DNA of 64,000 nt, taken from positions 267,303 to 331,302 of the forward strand of contig NZ_JACXYX010000003.1 of the NCBI RefSeq assembly GCF_014779655.1. Direction: 5' to 3'. The translations under genes were made by a program, and so were the position numbers. Positions 1 through 8,481 of this stretch are shown piece after piece; the first letter of the stretch is position 1, and each line of letters starts with the position of its first letter. The stretch is from Nocardioides ganghwensis (GTDB lineage Bacteria; Actinomycetota; Actinomycetes; Propionibacteriales; Nocardioidaceae). The notes below the pieces were generated by a model that searched no databases, was not told where the DNA came from, and saw only the letters and a program-made list of their open reading frames with translations.

Positions 1-176
1 CGACCGGGGCCAGGTGCACCCCGTGGCCGGCGACGGTGGTGGCGTACGCCGTGGGATCCGGCGCGTCGTCGTTCTCGGGGTCCTGCACGAAGCTCGGCAG
101 CGACCCGTCACCGGCGACGAGGACGGTGTCGTCGCGGACGAGGGCGACGTGGTGCGTGCGCTGCGAGGCGGTCATG
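1..176 (-). CDS. Partial protein of unknown function, N-terminus only
   Basis: The reading frame starts with ATG at 174-176 and stays open to the left edge of the window, giving the first 58 residues (begins MTASQRTHHVALVRDD). The beginning looks like a beta strand pattern followed by an acidic loop (DPENDDAPDP). I do not recognise the family. It is divergent from the M48 protease gene at 276, so the roughly 100 bp between them should hold both promoters. The function cannot be called without the missing part. Confidence 0.5.
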
Positions 177-275
177 CGGAGATGATGACCTCGCGGTCAC
201 GCGTCCGACACCCGATTTCGGCGTGGTTGGCGCGAACGCGCGACATCCCGCGGGGTTGTAGGACAGGATCCCTCC

Positions 276-1304
276 ATGGCATCGGGGGAGAAGAAGCCGG
301 CGCGCTCGCGCGTCGTGCTCACGGACATCAGCTCGCGGGCGTGGGAGCACCCCGCCGACAAGGGCGCACTGGTCGCGCTGCGCAAGCTCAAGGGCTTCGA
401 CGTGCTGCTCAAGACCATGTCGGGGGTCTTCCGGGAGCGGGCCTGGCGCCTCACGCTGCTCGGCTCGGCCGTACGCGTCGACGAGCGGCAGTTCGCCCGG
501 CTGCACCGGCTGCTGGCGGAGGTCGGGCAGAGCCTCGACGCCACGGACCTGCCGGAGATGTACGTCCAGGCGGACCCCACGCTGAGTGCGCTGACGATCG
601 GCATGGACCGGCCGATCATCGTGCTGTCGTCGGGCCTCGTGCACCACCTCGACGACGACGAGCTGCGCTTCGTCATCGGCCACGAGCTCGGCCACGCGAT
701 CAGCGGTCACGCGATCTACCGCACACTGCTCATGCGCCTGTTGGGCCTCGGCGGCCTGCTCAACGCGATCCCCGGCGGCGCCATCGGCATCCGGATGGTC
801 ACCGTCGGGCTGCTCGAGTGGTCGCGCAAGGCCGAGCTGTCGGCCGACCGCGCCGGCCTGCTCGCCAGCCAGGACCCGACGGCGGCGCTGCGTACGCACA
901 TGAAGATCGCCAGCGGCGGCACGCTCGAGGAGCTCGACGTCACCTCGTTCCTCTCGCAGGGGGCGGAGTACGACGAGGGCGGCGACGTGCGGGAGTCGCT
1001 CATCAAGCTCTCGCTGCTCCAGCAGCAGAGCCACCCGTTCGCCGTCGTGCGCGCCACCGAGCTGCGCCGCTGGATCGACACGGGCGCCTACACGACGATC
1101 CTCGGCGGCGACTACCCGCGCCGTGCCGACGACGACACCGCCTCGGTGAGCGAGGCCGCGCAGGAGGCTGCGGCGAGCTACGCCCTGGCCTTCGAGCGCA
1201 CCCAGGACACGCTCGGACGCCTCGTCCACGACCTGGCCGGCTGGATGGGCTCGGCCAGCACGTGGATCAACGACCGGTTCCGGCGCGGCAGCGAGAGCGC
1301 CTGA
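276..1304 (+). CDS. M48-family zinc metalloprotease
   Basis: The 342-residue protein carries the zinc protease motif HELGH at residues 136-140 and a downstream glutamate in KAELSADRAG (about residue 187) that fits the third zinc ligand of M48 peptidases. The segment around 150-180 is hydrophobic (LLGLGGLLNAIPGG), so membrane association is possible, but there is no signal peptide. M48 enzymes (HtpX/Ste24/Oma1 relatives) degrade damaged or membrane proteins; the substrate here is unknown. ATG at 276 is preceded by a weak purine stretch. A perfect hairpin follows the gene, so it is probably transcribed alone. Confidence 0.88.
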   Translation: MASGEKKPARSRVVLTDISSRAWEHPADKGALVALRKLKGFDVLLKTMSGVFRERAWRLTLLGSAVRVDERQFARLHRLLAEVGQSLDATDLPEMYVQADPTLSALTIGMDRPIIVLSSGLVHHLDDDELRFVIGHELGHAISGHAIYRTLLMRLLGLGGLLNAIPGGAIGIRMVTVGLLEWSRKAELSADRAGLLASQDPTAALRTHMKIASGGTLEELDVTSFLSQGAEYDEGGDVRESLIKLSLLQQQSHPFAVVRATELRRWIDTGAYTTILGGDYPRRADDDTASVSEAAQEAAASYALAFERTQDTLGRLVHDLAGWMGSASTWINDRFRRGSESA

Positions 1305-1334
1305 GGCTCCCGGTCGGTCCCTGACGCAGTCGAG

Positions 1335-1359
1335 CCCCGGACACCAGTGGTGTCCGGGG
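1335..1359. terminator. Perfect 11-bp hairpin between convergent genes
   Basis: CCCCGGACACC pairs with GGTGTCCGGGG around a 3-base loop. It sits 30 bp after the M48 protease stop and 23 bp before the stop of the opposing small membrane-protein gene. No T-run follows on either strand, which is usual for high-GC actinobacterial terminators; it could serve both genes. Confidence 0.65.
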
Positions 1360-1381
1360 CCCGACGGAAGACGGCGTGCTG

Positions 1382-1525
1382 CTACCAGACCCGGCGGCTG
1401 GAGCCCCCGATCGGCACGAAGTTCAGCACCAGGCCGACGACGATCAGGATGATGCCGATGGTGGTGAGGATGCTCTGGGGCAGCAGGAGCCCGAGGATGA
1501 GCAGGATCAGTCCGAGGACAATCAT
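1382..1525 (-). CDS. Small hydrophobic membrane peptide (DUF6131-like)
   Basis: A 47-residue ORF starts MIVLGLILLILGLLLP and has two closely spaced membrane segments (about 2-15 and 19-38) and a short basic tail ending SSRRVW. The start is supported by a strong ribosome binding site (AGGAGG) 8 bases upstream of the ATG. It matches the shape of the DUF6131-type small membrane proteins common in actinobacteria, whose role is unknown. It lies convergent to the M48 protease gene. Confidence 0.75.
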   Translation of the reverse strand: MIVLGLILLILGLLLPQSILTTIGIILIVVGLVLNFVPIGGSSRRVW

Positions 1526-1680
1526 GGGGTTTGCCTCCTAGGTGATGCGACCGGCCCACGGTGGGCGGCCGCCGGATCACTCTGCCGCCCCGTGGGTCCT
1601 TTGAAAAGTCGGGATCCCCCCTGCGGGTGAGGATTTGTCCACCGTCTGTCCAAGGGGTCCGACCCGGGCGCGGCGACCTG

Positions 1681-2577
1681 TCAGTCGGTGCCGAGGGCCT
1701 GGATCGACTCGTGGATGGCCAGGGTGCGGCGGGCCGACTCGACGTGGAGGTTCTCGACCATCCGGCCGTTGTGGGTGACCACGCCGGCGGCTCCCCCCGG
1801 GTCCCGACGCGCGTCGTCCCACGCCGCGATGAGTCCGCGCGCGTCCTCGACCGCCTGCTCGCTCGGGGCGAAGGCCACGTTGGCGCCCTCGACCTGGCCG
1901 GGGTGGATGAGGGTCTTGCCGTCGAAGCCCATCTGGCGGCCCTGCTCGCACTCGGCGAGGAAGCCGTCGGTGTCCTTGACGTCGTTGTAGACGCCGTCGA
2001 TGACCGCGATGCCGGCGGCGCGCCCGGCGAGCAGCGCGGTGTGCAGGCTGGGCAGGATCGGTGCCCGACCGGGGACGTGCTCGGCGTACAGCTCCTTGAC
2101 GAGGTCGTTGGTGCCGAGGACGAACGCGCCGAGACGCTGCGACGCGCGCGCGATCTCGAGCGCGGACAGGATCGCGACGGGCGTCTCGACCATCGCCCAC
2201 AGCACGGTGTGGTCGGGGGCGCCGGCCTTCTCCATGGCCGCGACGAGCCGGGCGACCTCGTCGGCGCTGTTCACCTTGGGCACCACGATCGCGGCGGGGC
2301 CGGCCTGGCTCGCGGCGACGATGTCGTCGTCGTGCCACTGGGTGCCGATGCCGTTGACCCGGATGGTGACCGTACGCCGGCCGTACTCGCCGCTGGCGGC
2401 CGCGGCGGCCGCCGCCTCGCGCGCGGCGGGCTTGGCGTCGGGGGCGACGGCGTCCTCGAGGTCGAGGATCAGGCCGTCGCAGGCGATGGTCTTCGCCTTC
2501 TCCAGCGCCCGCTCGTTGGAGGAGGGCATGTAGAGGACGGAGCGGAGGGGGGTGAACACGGAGGTGGGCTCAGACAC
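1681..2577 (-). CDS. HpcH/HpaI (CitE-like) CoA-ester lyase or malyl-CoA thioesterase
   Basis: The 298-residue protein has the CitE/malyl-CoA lyase fold signatures: RSVLYMPSSNERALEKA at the N-terminus, LDLEDAV (acidic metal site), an RVNG segment, VPKVNSADEV, and GFDGKTLIHPGQV near the C-terminus. I chose the GTG at 2575-2577, which overlaps the upstream gene's stop by 8 bp; a TTG at 2583 is an alternative. It is co-transcribed with a second, longer member of the same family directly upstream. In bacteria with such pairs one enzyme cleaves (3S)-malyl-CoA or a related ester and the other acts as malyl-CoA thioesterase; which one applies here is inferred only from size and position. Confidence 0.82.
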   Translation of the reverse strand: MSEPTSVFTPLRSVLYMPSSNERALEKAKTIACDGLILDLEDAVAPDAKPAAREAAAAAAASGEYGRRTVTIRVNGIGTQWHDDDIVAASQAGPAAIVVPKVNSADEVARLVAAMEKAGAPDHTVLWAMVETPVAILSALEIARASQRLGAFVLGTNDLVKELYAEHVPGRAPILPSLHTALLAGRAAGIAVIDGVYNDVKDTDGFLAECEQGRQMGFDGKTLIHPGQVEGANVAFAPSEQAVEDARGLIAAWDDARRDPGGAAGVVTHNGRMVENLHVESARRTLAIHESIQALGTD

Positions 2578-3664
2578 CGGCAACCTCGATCCGGTCGTAC
2601 TGCTCCTTGAGCTCGGGGTCGATGGCGGCCAGCTCCTCGGCGAGGGCGACCATCACCTGGCACTGCTTCACCGAGGCGTCGTCCTCCATCTTGCCGTCGA
2701 TCATCACCGCGCCCGTGCCGTCGCCCATCGCGGCGATGACCCGGCGGGCGTGCGCGACGTCCTCGACGCTGGGGGAGAACACCTTGTTGGCGATCTTGAT
2801 CTGGACCGGGTGCAGGCTCCAGGCGCCCACGCAGCCGAGCAGGAACGCGTTGCGGAACTGGTCCTCGCACGCGACCGTGTCCTTGATGTCGCCGAACGGG
2901 CCGTAGTAGGGGTAGATGCCGTGCATCGCGCACGCGTCGACCATGCGGGCGATCGTGTAGTGCCACAGGTCCTGCTGGTACGTCGTGCGCTGGGCGTCGT
3001 ACTGCGGCACGCCGAGGTCGTCGCGCACCGGGTCCTGCCGGACGAGGTAGCCGGGGTGGCCGCCGCCGACGCGGGTGGTCTTCATCCGGCGGTCGGCCGC
3101 GAGGTCGGCCGGGCCGAGGGAGAGGCCCTGCATGCGCGGGCTGGCACCGCAGATCTCCTCGATGTTGGCCACGCCGCGCGCGGTCTCGAGGATCGCGTGG
3201 ACCTGCAGCGGCTTCGTCAGCCCGGCCTTGGCCTCGAGCTGGGCGAGGAGCCGGTCGACGTAGTGGATGTCCTCGGCGCCCTGCACCTTCGGCACCATGA
3301 TCACGTCGAGCTTGTCGCCGATCTCCGGGACGAGCGTGGTGAGGTCGTCGAGCACCCACGGGCTGTCGAGGGAGTTGATCCGGGTCCAGAACTGGGTCGG
3401 GCCGAAGTCCGTCGCCCTGCCGATGTCGACGAGGCCCTGGCGGGACTTCTCCTTGTTCTCCGCCTTGACCGCGTCCTCGAGATTTCCAAGAAGAACGTCC
3501 GGCCCGTTTGATCCAGGGCCGACCATGTCGGGGACCTTGGCGGCCATCTTCTCGTTGCCGGGGTCGAAGAAGTGGATGGCGCGGCTCGGGCGGGCCGGGA
3601 TCTCGCGCAGCGGCGCGGGGGCGCCGACGGCGAGGGGGGCGAAGAAGTCTCTGGCAGGGCGCAT
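2570..3664 (-). CDS. HpcH/HpaI aldolase family, malyl-CoA/citramalyl-CoA lyase type
   Basis: The 364-residue protein has the longer malyl-CoA-lyase layout: RAIHFFDPG near the N-terminus, GNLEDAVKAENKEKSRQG, ARGVANIEEI, the active-site glutamates in these stretches, and GAWSLHPVQIKIANKVFSP towards the C-terminus. It should cleave a malyl- or beta-methylmalyl-type CoA thioester to glyoxylate plus acyl-CoA in the cytosol. It is the first gene of a two-gene operon with the smaller paralogue, which it overlaps by 8 bp. The ATG at 3664 lies 7 bases downstream of a TAAGTT box on the same strand, so a leaderless mRNA is likely. Confidence 0.83.
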   Translation of the reverse strand: MRPARDFFAPLAVGAPAPLREIPARPSRAIHFFDPGNEKMAAKVPDMVGPGSNGPDVLLGNLEDAVKAENKEKSRQGLVDIGRATDFGPTQFWTRINSLDSPWVLDDLTTLVPEIGDKLDVIMVPKVQGAEDIHYVDRLLAQLEAKAGLTKPLQVHAILETARGVANIEEICGASPRMQGLSLGPADLAADRRMKTTRVGGGHPGYLVRQDPVRDDLGVPQYDAQRTTYQQDLWHYTIARMVDACAMHGIYPYYGPFGDIKDTVACEDQFRNAFLLGCVGAWSLHPVQIKIANKVFSPSVEDVAHARRVIAAMGDGTGAVMIDGKMEDDASVKQCQVMVALAEELAAIDPELKEQYDRIEVAGV

Positions 3665-3671
3665 GCGCGCG

Positions 3672-3677
3672 AACTTA
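3672..3677 (-). promoter_or_regulatory. -10 box TAAGTT, leaderless start
   Basis: TAAGTT on the minus strand ends exactly 7 bases before the ATG of the malyl-CoA-lyase-type gene, the spacing expected when transcription begins at the start codon. No ribosome binding site is present. Confidence 0.45.
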
Positions 3678-3712
3678 TCGCGGGCCGGCCGCCCGTGCGT
3701 ATGGCGCAGGTC

Positions 3713-4069
3713 TCAGCCGAACTCCCCAGCGGCGTCGCCGAAGTAGCCCAGCTCCGTGAGGACCGCGTCGTCCACCCACGCCTCGATGATGCCGAGGTTG
3801 TCCACGATCATCCCGGCGCGTACGTGGAGGCGTTGGAACTCCTCGCTGGCCTGCATGGTGGCGAGGCCCTGGGCCGAGCCCTTGATCAGGAAGAACCCGT
3901 CGAGGTCGCCTCCGTGGGGCTTGAGCAGGACGGGCTCGAAGCTCTCGATCGAGCCGTCTGCCAGGCGTTCGCCGTAGTAGGTCGCGGCCTCGCTGAACAC
4001 GTCGAGCGACTGTTTCTCCCGACCGCGCACCGGTTGGCCCCACCCGACGAACAGTGCTGCTTCGGACAT
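3713..4069 (-). CDS. Conserved hypothetical protein, 118 aa
   Basis: The protein starts MSEAALFVGWGQPVRGREK and contains a central PVLLKPHGGDLDGFFLIKG stretch and an acidic, aromatic C-terminus. The length and alternating pattern suggest a small alpha/beta fold of the dimeric ferredoxin-like kind, but no catalytic motif is visible. I chose the ATG at 4067-4069 because GAGGTGG lies 6 bases upstream; a longer frame reaches 4120. It is not clearly linked to either neighbour. Confidence 0.6.
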   Translation of the reverse strand: MSEAALFVGWGQPVRGREKQSLDVFSEAATYYGERLADGSIESFEPVLLKPHGGDLDGFFLIKGSAQGLATMQASEEFQRLHVRAGMIVDNLGIIEAWVDDAVLTELGYFGDAAGEFG

Positions 4070-4231
4070 CCGAACCACCTCGTCCCTCCGACGGTCTTCA
4101 CCTACGACCACGGTAGGCACGCATGCCGGTCGAGGTCATCGCCCAATCGTGGGAACCGGTCAGGGACGGACGACCAGGTCGGGGGTCACCGTCCGAGTGT
4201 GGGCTCGCCGCGGTGTCGCGGCAACGGTCCG

Positions 4232-4813
4232 TCAGCGGCGGCGCCACCAGCGCCGGGGCGGGTCCTCCTCGGGTCCACGAGCCTCCCGGGCCGCGCGCTG
4301 GGCCTCGATCCGCGCCGTACGCCGCTCCGTCCACGCGGCGACCTCGGCGTCGACGTCGCGCTCCGGGGTGATCACCGGCGGCCCGCCCTGCAGCTGGCGA
4401 CGGGTCTCCACCACCCGCCGGTTGAAGTCGGCGAGCTCGCGGCGCACCTCGCGCTCGAGCGTGATCGCGTCGAGCCGGTCGTCGAGCTCGGCGTCCTCCT
4501 TGCGCAGCGCGATGGCCGGCGGCAGGAGGGCGATGTTCTCGCGCTCGACGAGCTTCTTCACCCACCAGTCGGGGTCGTGCTCGACGCCGAGGTCCGCGAT
4601 CGGCTTGCCCTGGCCGGGCAGGTCGTCGAACTCCCCGCGCTCCATCGCCTGCCGCACCTGCAGGTCCACCCAGGTGGACTGCTGCGCGATCCGGGCGGCT
4701 GCGGCGGAGCGGCCGGTGCGGTCGTCACGCTCGCGGTCGCGGCGTACGGGCTCGACGCCGGTCGGGTCGGTGGTGGGGTCGGTGGTCGGTTCACGGTCGG
4801 ACAGGGGGATCAC
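4232..4813 (-). CDS. DUF1992 (DnaJ-C28-like domain) protein
   Basis: The 193-residue product has the DUF1992 signature: WVDLQVRQAMERGEFDDLPG followed by GKPIADLGVEHDPDWWVKKL, then a charged helical region (DDRLDAITLEREVRREL) and a basic tail ending PPRRWWRRR. DUF1992 is shared with the conserved part of the DnaJ-C28 proteins; its biochemical role is not established. The reading frame remains open far upstream, but GTG at 4813 is preceded by GGGAG at 8-base spacing and begins just before the conserved part. The first 30 residues are low-complexity (TTDPTTDPTG). Confidence 0.75.
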   Translation of the reverse strand: MIPLSDREPTTDPTTDPTGVEPVRRDRERDDRTGRSAAAARIAQQSTWVDLQVRQAMERGEFDDLPGQGKPIADLGVEHDPDWWVKKLVERENIALLPPAIALRKEDAELDDRLDAITLEREVRRELADFNRRVVETRRQLQGGPPVITPERDVDAEVAAWTERRTARIEAQRAAREARGPEEDPPRRWWRRR

Positions 4814-4879
4814 CTCCGGTGCTCCCAGCGTAGGCCGCGGTCGGTGGCCCGCGCGCTGGAGCAGGAGCACACTGGACGG

Positions 4880-5656
4880 ATGCTGCGGACCGAGACGATC
4901 GACAAGTGGGTGCGGGGCCGTCTCGGCGACCGGCTGGTCGTCGAGTCGCGCGAGCCGCTGCTGGTGTGGCAGGGCCGGTTCCCACCGGTCTACGCGTTCC
5001 GCCGGAGCGAGGTCGCCGACGGTGTCCTGGGTGCCGCCGAGGCCCCGGCGCGCGAGGGCTTCTCCTTCTTCGGACCGCAGCTCCCCGTGGCGCAGTGGTA
5101 CGACCTGCGCGCCGGCGACCGGGTGCTGCGCGGTGGCGCCTGGACCCTGGACGCCGAGCCGGTGCGGGAACGCGTCGTGCTGACGTGGGAGCCCGGCCTG
5201 CTCGACTGGACCGAGGAGGACGAGCCGGTCACGGGGCACCCGCGCGACCCGCACAAGAGGGTGGAGGCGCTGCCGAGCTCGCGTCACGTCGAGGTCGCGA
5301 TCGACGGCGTGCGGCTCGCGAGCAGCGACCGCCCGGTCCTGCTGTTCGAGACGGACCTGCCGACGCGCTACTACCTCCCCGAGGAGGACGTCCGTCTCGA
5401 CCTGCTCGAGCCGACCGACAACACCTCGGTGTGTCCCTACAAGGGTCGCGCCGACGGCTACTGGACGTGGCCGGGACCCCCGGCGGTGCCCAACGTCGCC
5501 TGGTCCTACTCGTCGCCCGCGCCTGCGGTCGGCGCAGTCGCGGGACGCGTGGCGTTCTACGACGAGCTGGTCGACATCTCGGTCGACGGCGTGCTGCAGG
5601 AGCGGCCCGAGTCGCCCTTCAGCGCTCCCGCCCAGCGCCCGGGCGCCGAGGCCTGA
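4880..5656 (+). CDS. DUF427 domain protein
   Basis: The 258-residue protein begins MLRTETIDKWVRGRLGD and shows the DUF427 features in two halves: WYDLRAGDRVLRGGAW, and later YYLPEEDVRLDLLEPTDNTS followed by CPYKGRADGYW. DUF427 proteins are beta-rich cytosolic proteins with no assigned reaction. The start is ATG at 4880; upstream is open but without conserved sequence. It is divergent from the DUF1992 gene, with 66 bp between the starts. A short hairpin follows the stop. Confidence 0.8.
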   Translation: MLRTETIDKWVRGRLGDRLVVESREPLLVWQGRFPPVYAFRRSEVADGVLGAAEAPAREGFSFFGPQLPVAQWYDLRAGDRVLRGGAWTLDAEPVRERVVLTWEPGLLDWTEEDEPVTGHPRDPHKRVEALPSSRHVEVAIDGVRLASSDRPVLLFETDLPTRYYLPEEDVRLDLLEPTDNTSVCPYKGRADGYWTWPGPPAVPNVAWSYSSPAPAVGAVAGRVAFYDELVDISVDGVLQERPESPFSAPAQRPGAEA

Positions 5657-5663
5657 CCTCGCG

Positions 5664-5683
5664 ACCCCGGCACACCTCGGGGT
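5664..5683. terminator. Weak hairpin after the DUF427 gene
   Basis: ACCCCG pairs with CGGGGT around an 8-base loop, 8 bp after the stop codon. It is short and has no T-run, so the call is tentative. Confidence 0.35.
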
Positions 5684-5771
5684 GGGGCAGGGGGAGATCC
5701 CGATGGTGCGACGCCCTGCGGCGAGGCACGCTGGTATCACACCACCCACCAGATCCTCCGGAGGACCACCC

Positions 5772-6023
5772 ATGGACGACGTCCGCGCCACCCTCGCCCG
5801 CAACGGGTTCGTACGCTCCTCGGACCGGGGCATCCTGGGCGGGGTCTGCTCCGGCCTGGGCCGCCGCTTCGGCCTCGGCCCGTGGATGTCGCGCCTGCTC
5901 TTCGTGGTGCTGCTCATGGTGCTTCCGGGCAGCCAGTTCCTGGTCTACCCGCTGCTGTGGTTCCTCATGCCGAGCGACGACAGCGCCATCGCCGCCACGC
6001 ACTCCTCGCGTCCGCTGCGCTGA
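5772..6023 (+). CDS. PspC-domain small membrane protein
   Basis: An 83-residue protein with the PspC pattern: FVRSSDRGILGGVCSGLGRR followed by two hydrophobic spans (LLFVVLLMVLPG and FLVYPLLWFLMP). The start is fixed by GGAGG 8 bases upstream of the ATG at 5772. PspC proteins sit in the inner membrane and in other bacteria relate to envelope stress; the single domain here has no partner gene nearby. It is convergent with the secreted protein gene ending at 6028. Confidence 0.83.
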   Translation: MDDVRATLARNGFVRSSDRGILGGVCSGLGRRFGLGPWMSRLLFVVLLMVLPGSQFLVYPLLWFLMPSDDSAIAATHSSRPLR

Positions 6024-6027
6024 CGCC

Positions 6028-6969
6028 CTACTGGTAGGACACGAACCGGACGTCGGGCAGGGCACGGCGCACCTGCTGGGGGCGCATGCGCGGGACGTCC
6101 TCGTCGTAGAAGACCTTGAAGCCCATCGTGAACTTCCGCGGCACGGCCACGTTGCGGTAGGTCGCGAGCTTGTCGGCCGGGCTGCCGAAGCCGTCGACGT
6201 GCTGCACCATCGCCAGGCCGTCGCGCCGGCGCACCTTGCGGATGTCGGGGACCATCCCGGTCGTGAACTGGTGGATGACGAACAGCTTCTCCGGCAGGCC
6301 GTTGTCGCGCGTCAGCCGCGACAACCAGCCGGCGGTGCGGTTGATCTCGCGCGCGGAGACCGAGCCGATGGTCTGCCCGGGGAACTCGCCCGGCCCGACC
6401 CGCCACTCGGGGTCGAGCGCCAGTCCGACCCACGGGTCCTCGAGCGCCCACTCCCACCGCTTGGCGGTGGCGAGGAAGTCGGTGCGACCCGGCTGGAGGT
6501 CGAGCAGCAGGAGCACGCCGTTGCGGCGGGCGGCGTCGATGTAGGCCTGCACGCGGCTGTGCAGGACGTCGTGGGCGTGGTCGCCGTCGGTGCCGGGGAA
6601 GTCCGCGCCGTCGGCCACCGTGACGATCAGCTCGTAGACGGGGAGGAGCCGCTCGCCGCGCCGGAGGAACGGCTTGCCGGCACGGACGATCCGGCGGAAC
6701 GCACGGTCGGGGTCGGTCTCCCCGAGGACGCCCAGCGAGCCGGTGCCCGCGGTGCCGTAGTAGGCGGTGAGGAAGCGCTTCCTGCCGAAGACCGTCTTCC
6801 CGCCGCCCGGCAGCCGGGAGGGCGTACGCCCCGCGGCCCGGTCGCCCGTCGCCGCCACCTCGGCGGTCGGCGTACGGTCCGCGGCCTGGGCCGGCGGCCC
6901 CGCCAGCAGCGGAAGGGTGAGCAGTGCCGTCGTGAGCGCAGCCAGCCGCGCCCGAGTCCCCCGAGTCAT
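6028..6969 (-). CDS. Secreted protein of unknown family, 313 aa
   Basis: The N-terminus is a clear signal peptide (basic start, hydrophobic LTTALLTLPLLAG, then AQAADR as a likely cleavage site near residue 29). The mature part alternates strand-like and helix-like segments (FLTAYYGTAGTGSLG, LLLLDLQPGRTDFL, GLALDPEWRVGPGEFPGQ, LFVIHQFTTGMV), which suggests a TIM-barrel-like fold of the glycoside-hydrolase kind with acidic residues at strand ends, but I cannot assign a family. The ATG follows a TAGCCT box by 6 bases, so the mRNA is probably leaderless. It lies 9 bp downstream of the MFS gene stop, on the opposite side of the M20-MFS pair's end. Confidence 0.65.
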   Translation of the reverse strand: MTRGTRARLAALTTALLTLPLLAGPPAQAADRTPTAEVAATGDRAAGRTPSRLPGGGKTVFGRKRFLTAYYGTAGTGSLGVLGETDPDRAFRRIVRAGKPFLRRGERLLPVYELIVTVADGADFPGTDGDHAHDVLHSRVQAYIDAARRNGVLLLLDLQPGRTDFLATAKRWEWALEDPWVGLALDPEWRVGPGEFPGQTIGSVSAREINRTAGWLSRLTRDNGLPEKLFVIHQFTTGMVPDIRKVRRRDGLAMVQHVDGFGSPADKLATYRNVAVPRKFTMGFKVFYDEDVPRMRPQQVRRALPDVRFVSYQ

Positions 6970-6975
6970 GGGCAG

Positions 6976-6981
6976 AGGCTA
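6976..6981 (-). promoter_or_regulatory. -10 box TAGCCT, leaderless start
   Basis: TAGCCT on the minus strand ends 6 bases before the ATG at 6969. It overlaps the 3' end of the upstream MFS gene, so the secreted protein can be transcribed independently of it. Confidence 0.42.
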
Positions 6982-8481
6982 CCGCCCGGGTCGCGCGGCC
7001 TGCTCGATCACCGAAGCGGTCGGTGCGTCGCTGAACGCGTGCCGCGGTGCGGCCAGCAGCGCGAGCGCGGCGAGGAAGGCCGCACCCGAGCACACGGCCC
7101 ACACCGTCAGGTAGCCGCCGAAGGGGGCGACCTGCTCCGACGTCGCGTCGAGCGAGCCGGTGGCGGTGAGCGCGATCGCGAAGATCGCGGAGGCGATCGC
7201 GCCGCCGACGGTCTTGGTGCCGTTGGTCATCCCGGTCGCGATGCCGGTGCGCTCGGGAGGGGCTGCTGCAGCTGCGGCCGCCGGGAGGGCGGCGACGAGC
7301 GCGCCCGACCCGAGCCCCGCGATGCCCATGTTGACCAGCGCCTGCAAGGTCTCGGAGTTGAACGGGAGCCACAGCAGGTAGCCCAGCCCGACGAGGCAGC
7401 ACGCGACGACCAGCGCCCGGCGTACGCCTCCCAGCAGCCGCGTCGTCAGCGGCAGCGTGAACGCGCCGACCGCCAGCGTCACGACGTAGAGACCGATCAG
7501 GGTGGAGATGAAGGCCGGGTCCGCCCCGAGGCCGTAGCCGCGCTCGGCGGGGTCGGCCTGGGCGTACGTCGACAACGGGATCTGGCCGCCGAGCACCGGG
7601 ATCCCGAAGAGGAAGGCGGTGAGCTGCACCGGCCACTGGGCCGGGCTGGAGAGCAGCCGTACGTCGACGATCGGGTCGGGGTGCGCGAGCTCGAAGCGCC
7701 AGAAGGCGGCGAAGACGGCGACGGACAGCAGGATCGTCGTCCAGCCGAGCAGCGAGCCCGCGCCGTCGAGGCGCAGCCACACCAGACCGCCCATCAGCAC
7801 CCCGAGGGCGACCGTCACGAGCGCGAGCCCGGTCCAGTCGATGCCGCCGGTGTCGTCACCCGGCGCCTGCTCGATGCCGAACAGGATGACGAAGAAGACG
7901 GCGGTGACGACGGCGGCGGGCAGGGCGAGGAGGAGGTTCATGTCCATCGTCTCGACGAGGAGCCCGCTGGTGACCGCGCCGATGATCACCGCGAGCTCGA
8001 GCGAGCCGACGAGGACCGCGGCGCCGCGCCGGGTCAGCAGCTCCTGCCGGCCCGAGGACCGGGTGCGGCGGTGGATGATCGCGATCTCCAGCGGCAGCCA
8101 CACGACGTACGCGCCCTGGACCGCCCAGCCGACGAGGAAGGTCGTGAACGTCGGCGCGAACGCCAGCCACCACGAGCCGAGTGCGGTGACCGCCGTCGAG
8201 ATCAGCAGCACCCGCTTGTGGCCGACGAGGTCGCCGAGCCGCGCCAGCAGCGGGATGCACAGCGCGCTGACGATCAGCTGCGCCGCCTCGAACCAGTTGA
8301 TGTCGCCCTCGCTGATCTCGAGGTGCTCGGCGATCTGCGGGTAGATCGGCGTGTAGTAGCCCTGGAGGACGCCGCTCGCGACCTCCACCAGCACCAGGAG
8401 GCCGACGACCGCGGCGAGGCCCTTCACCGCGGTCGGCGCCTTCGGCACGTCCTGCTGGTCGAGCCTGTCGGAACCCGTCAT
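6979..8481 (-). CDS. MFS transporter, 14-TM drug-efflux (DHA2) type
   Basis: The 500-residue protein has about 14 hydrophobic segments and the MFS loop motif GDLVGHKRVLLI between helices 2 and 3. A long alanine run (AALPAAAAAAAPPERTGIA) precedes a GTKTVGGAI segment typical of the second half of these exporters. The substrate cannot be read from sequence. Its start overlaps the stop of the upstream M20 peptidase by 4 bp (ATGA), so the two are translated together, which suggests that peptidase and transporter act on related compounds. Confidence 0.85.
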   Translation of the reverse strand: MTGSDRLDQQDVPKAPTAVKGLAAVVGLLVLVEVASGVLQGYYTPIYPQIAEHLEISEGDINWFEAAQLIVSALCIPLLARLGDLVGHKRVLLISTAVTALGSWWLAFAPTFTTFLVGWAVQGAYVVWLPLEIAIIHRRTRSSGRQELLTRRGAAVLVGSLELAVIIGAVTSGLLVETMDMNLLLALPAAVVTAVFFVILFGIEQAPGDDTGGIDWTGLALVTVALGVLMGGLVWLRLDGAGSLLGWTTILLSVAVFAAFWRFELAHPDPIVDVRLLSSPAQWPVQLTAFLFGIPVLGGQIPLSTYAQADPAERGYGLGADPAFISTLIGLYVVTLAVGAFTLPLTTRLLGGVRRALVVACCLVGLGYLLWLPFNSETLQALVNMGIAGLGSGALVAALPAAAAAAAPPERTGIATGMTNGTKTVGGAIASAIFAIALTATGSLDATSEQVAPFGGYLTVWAVCSGAAFLAALALLAAPRHAFSDAPTASVIEQAARPGR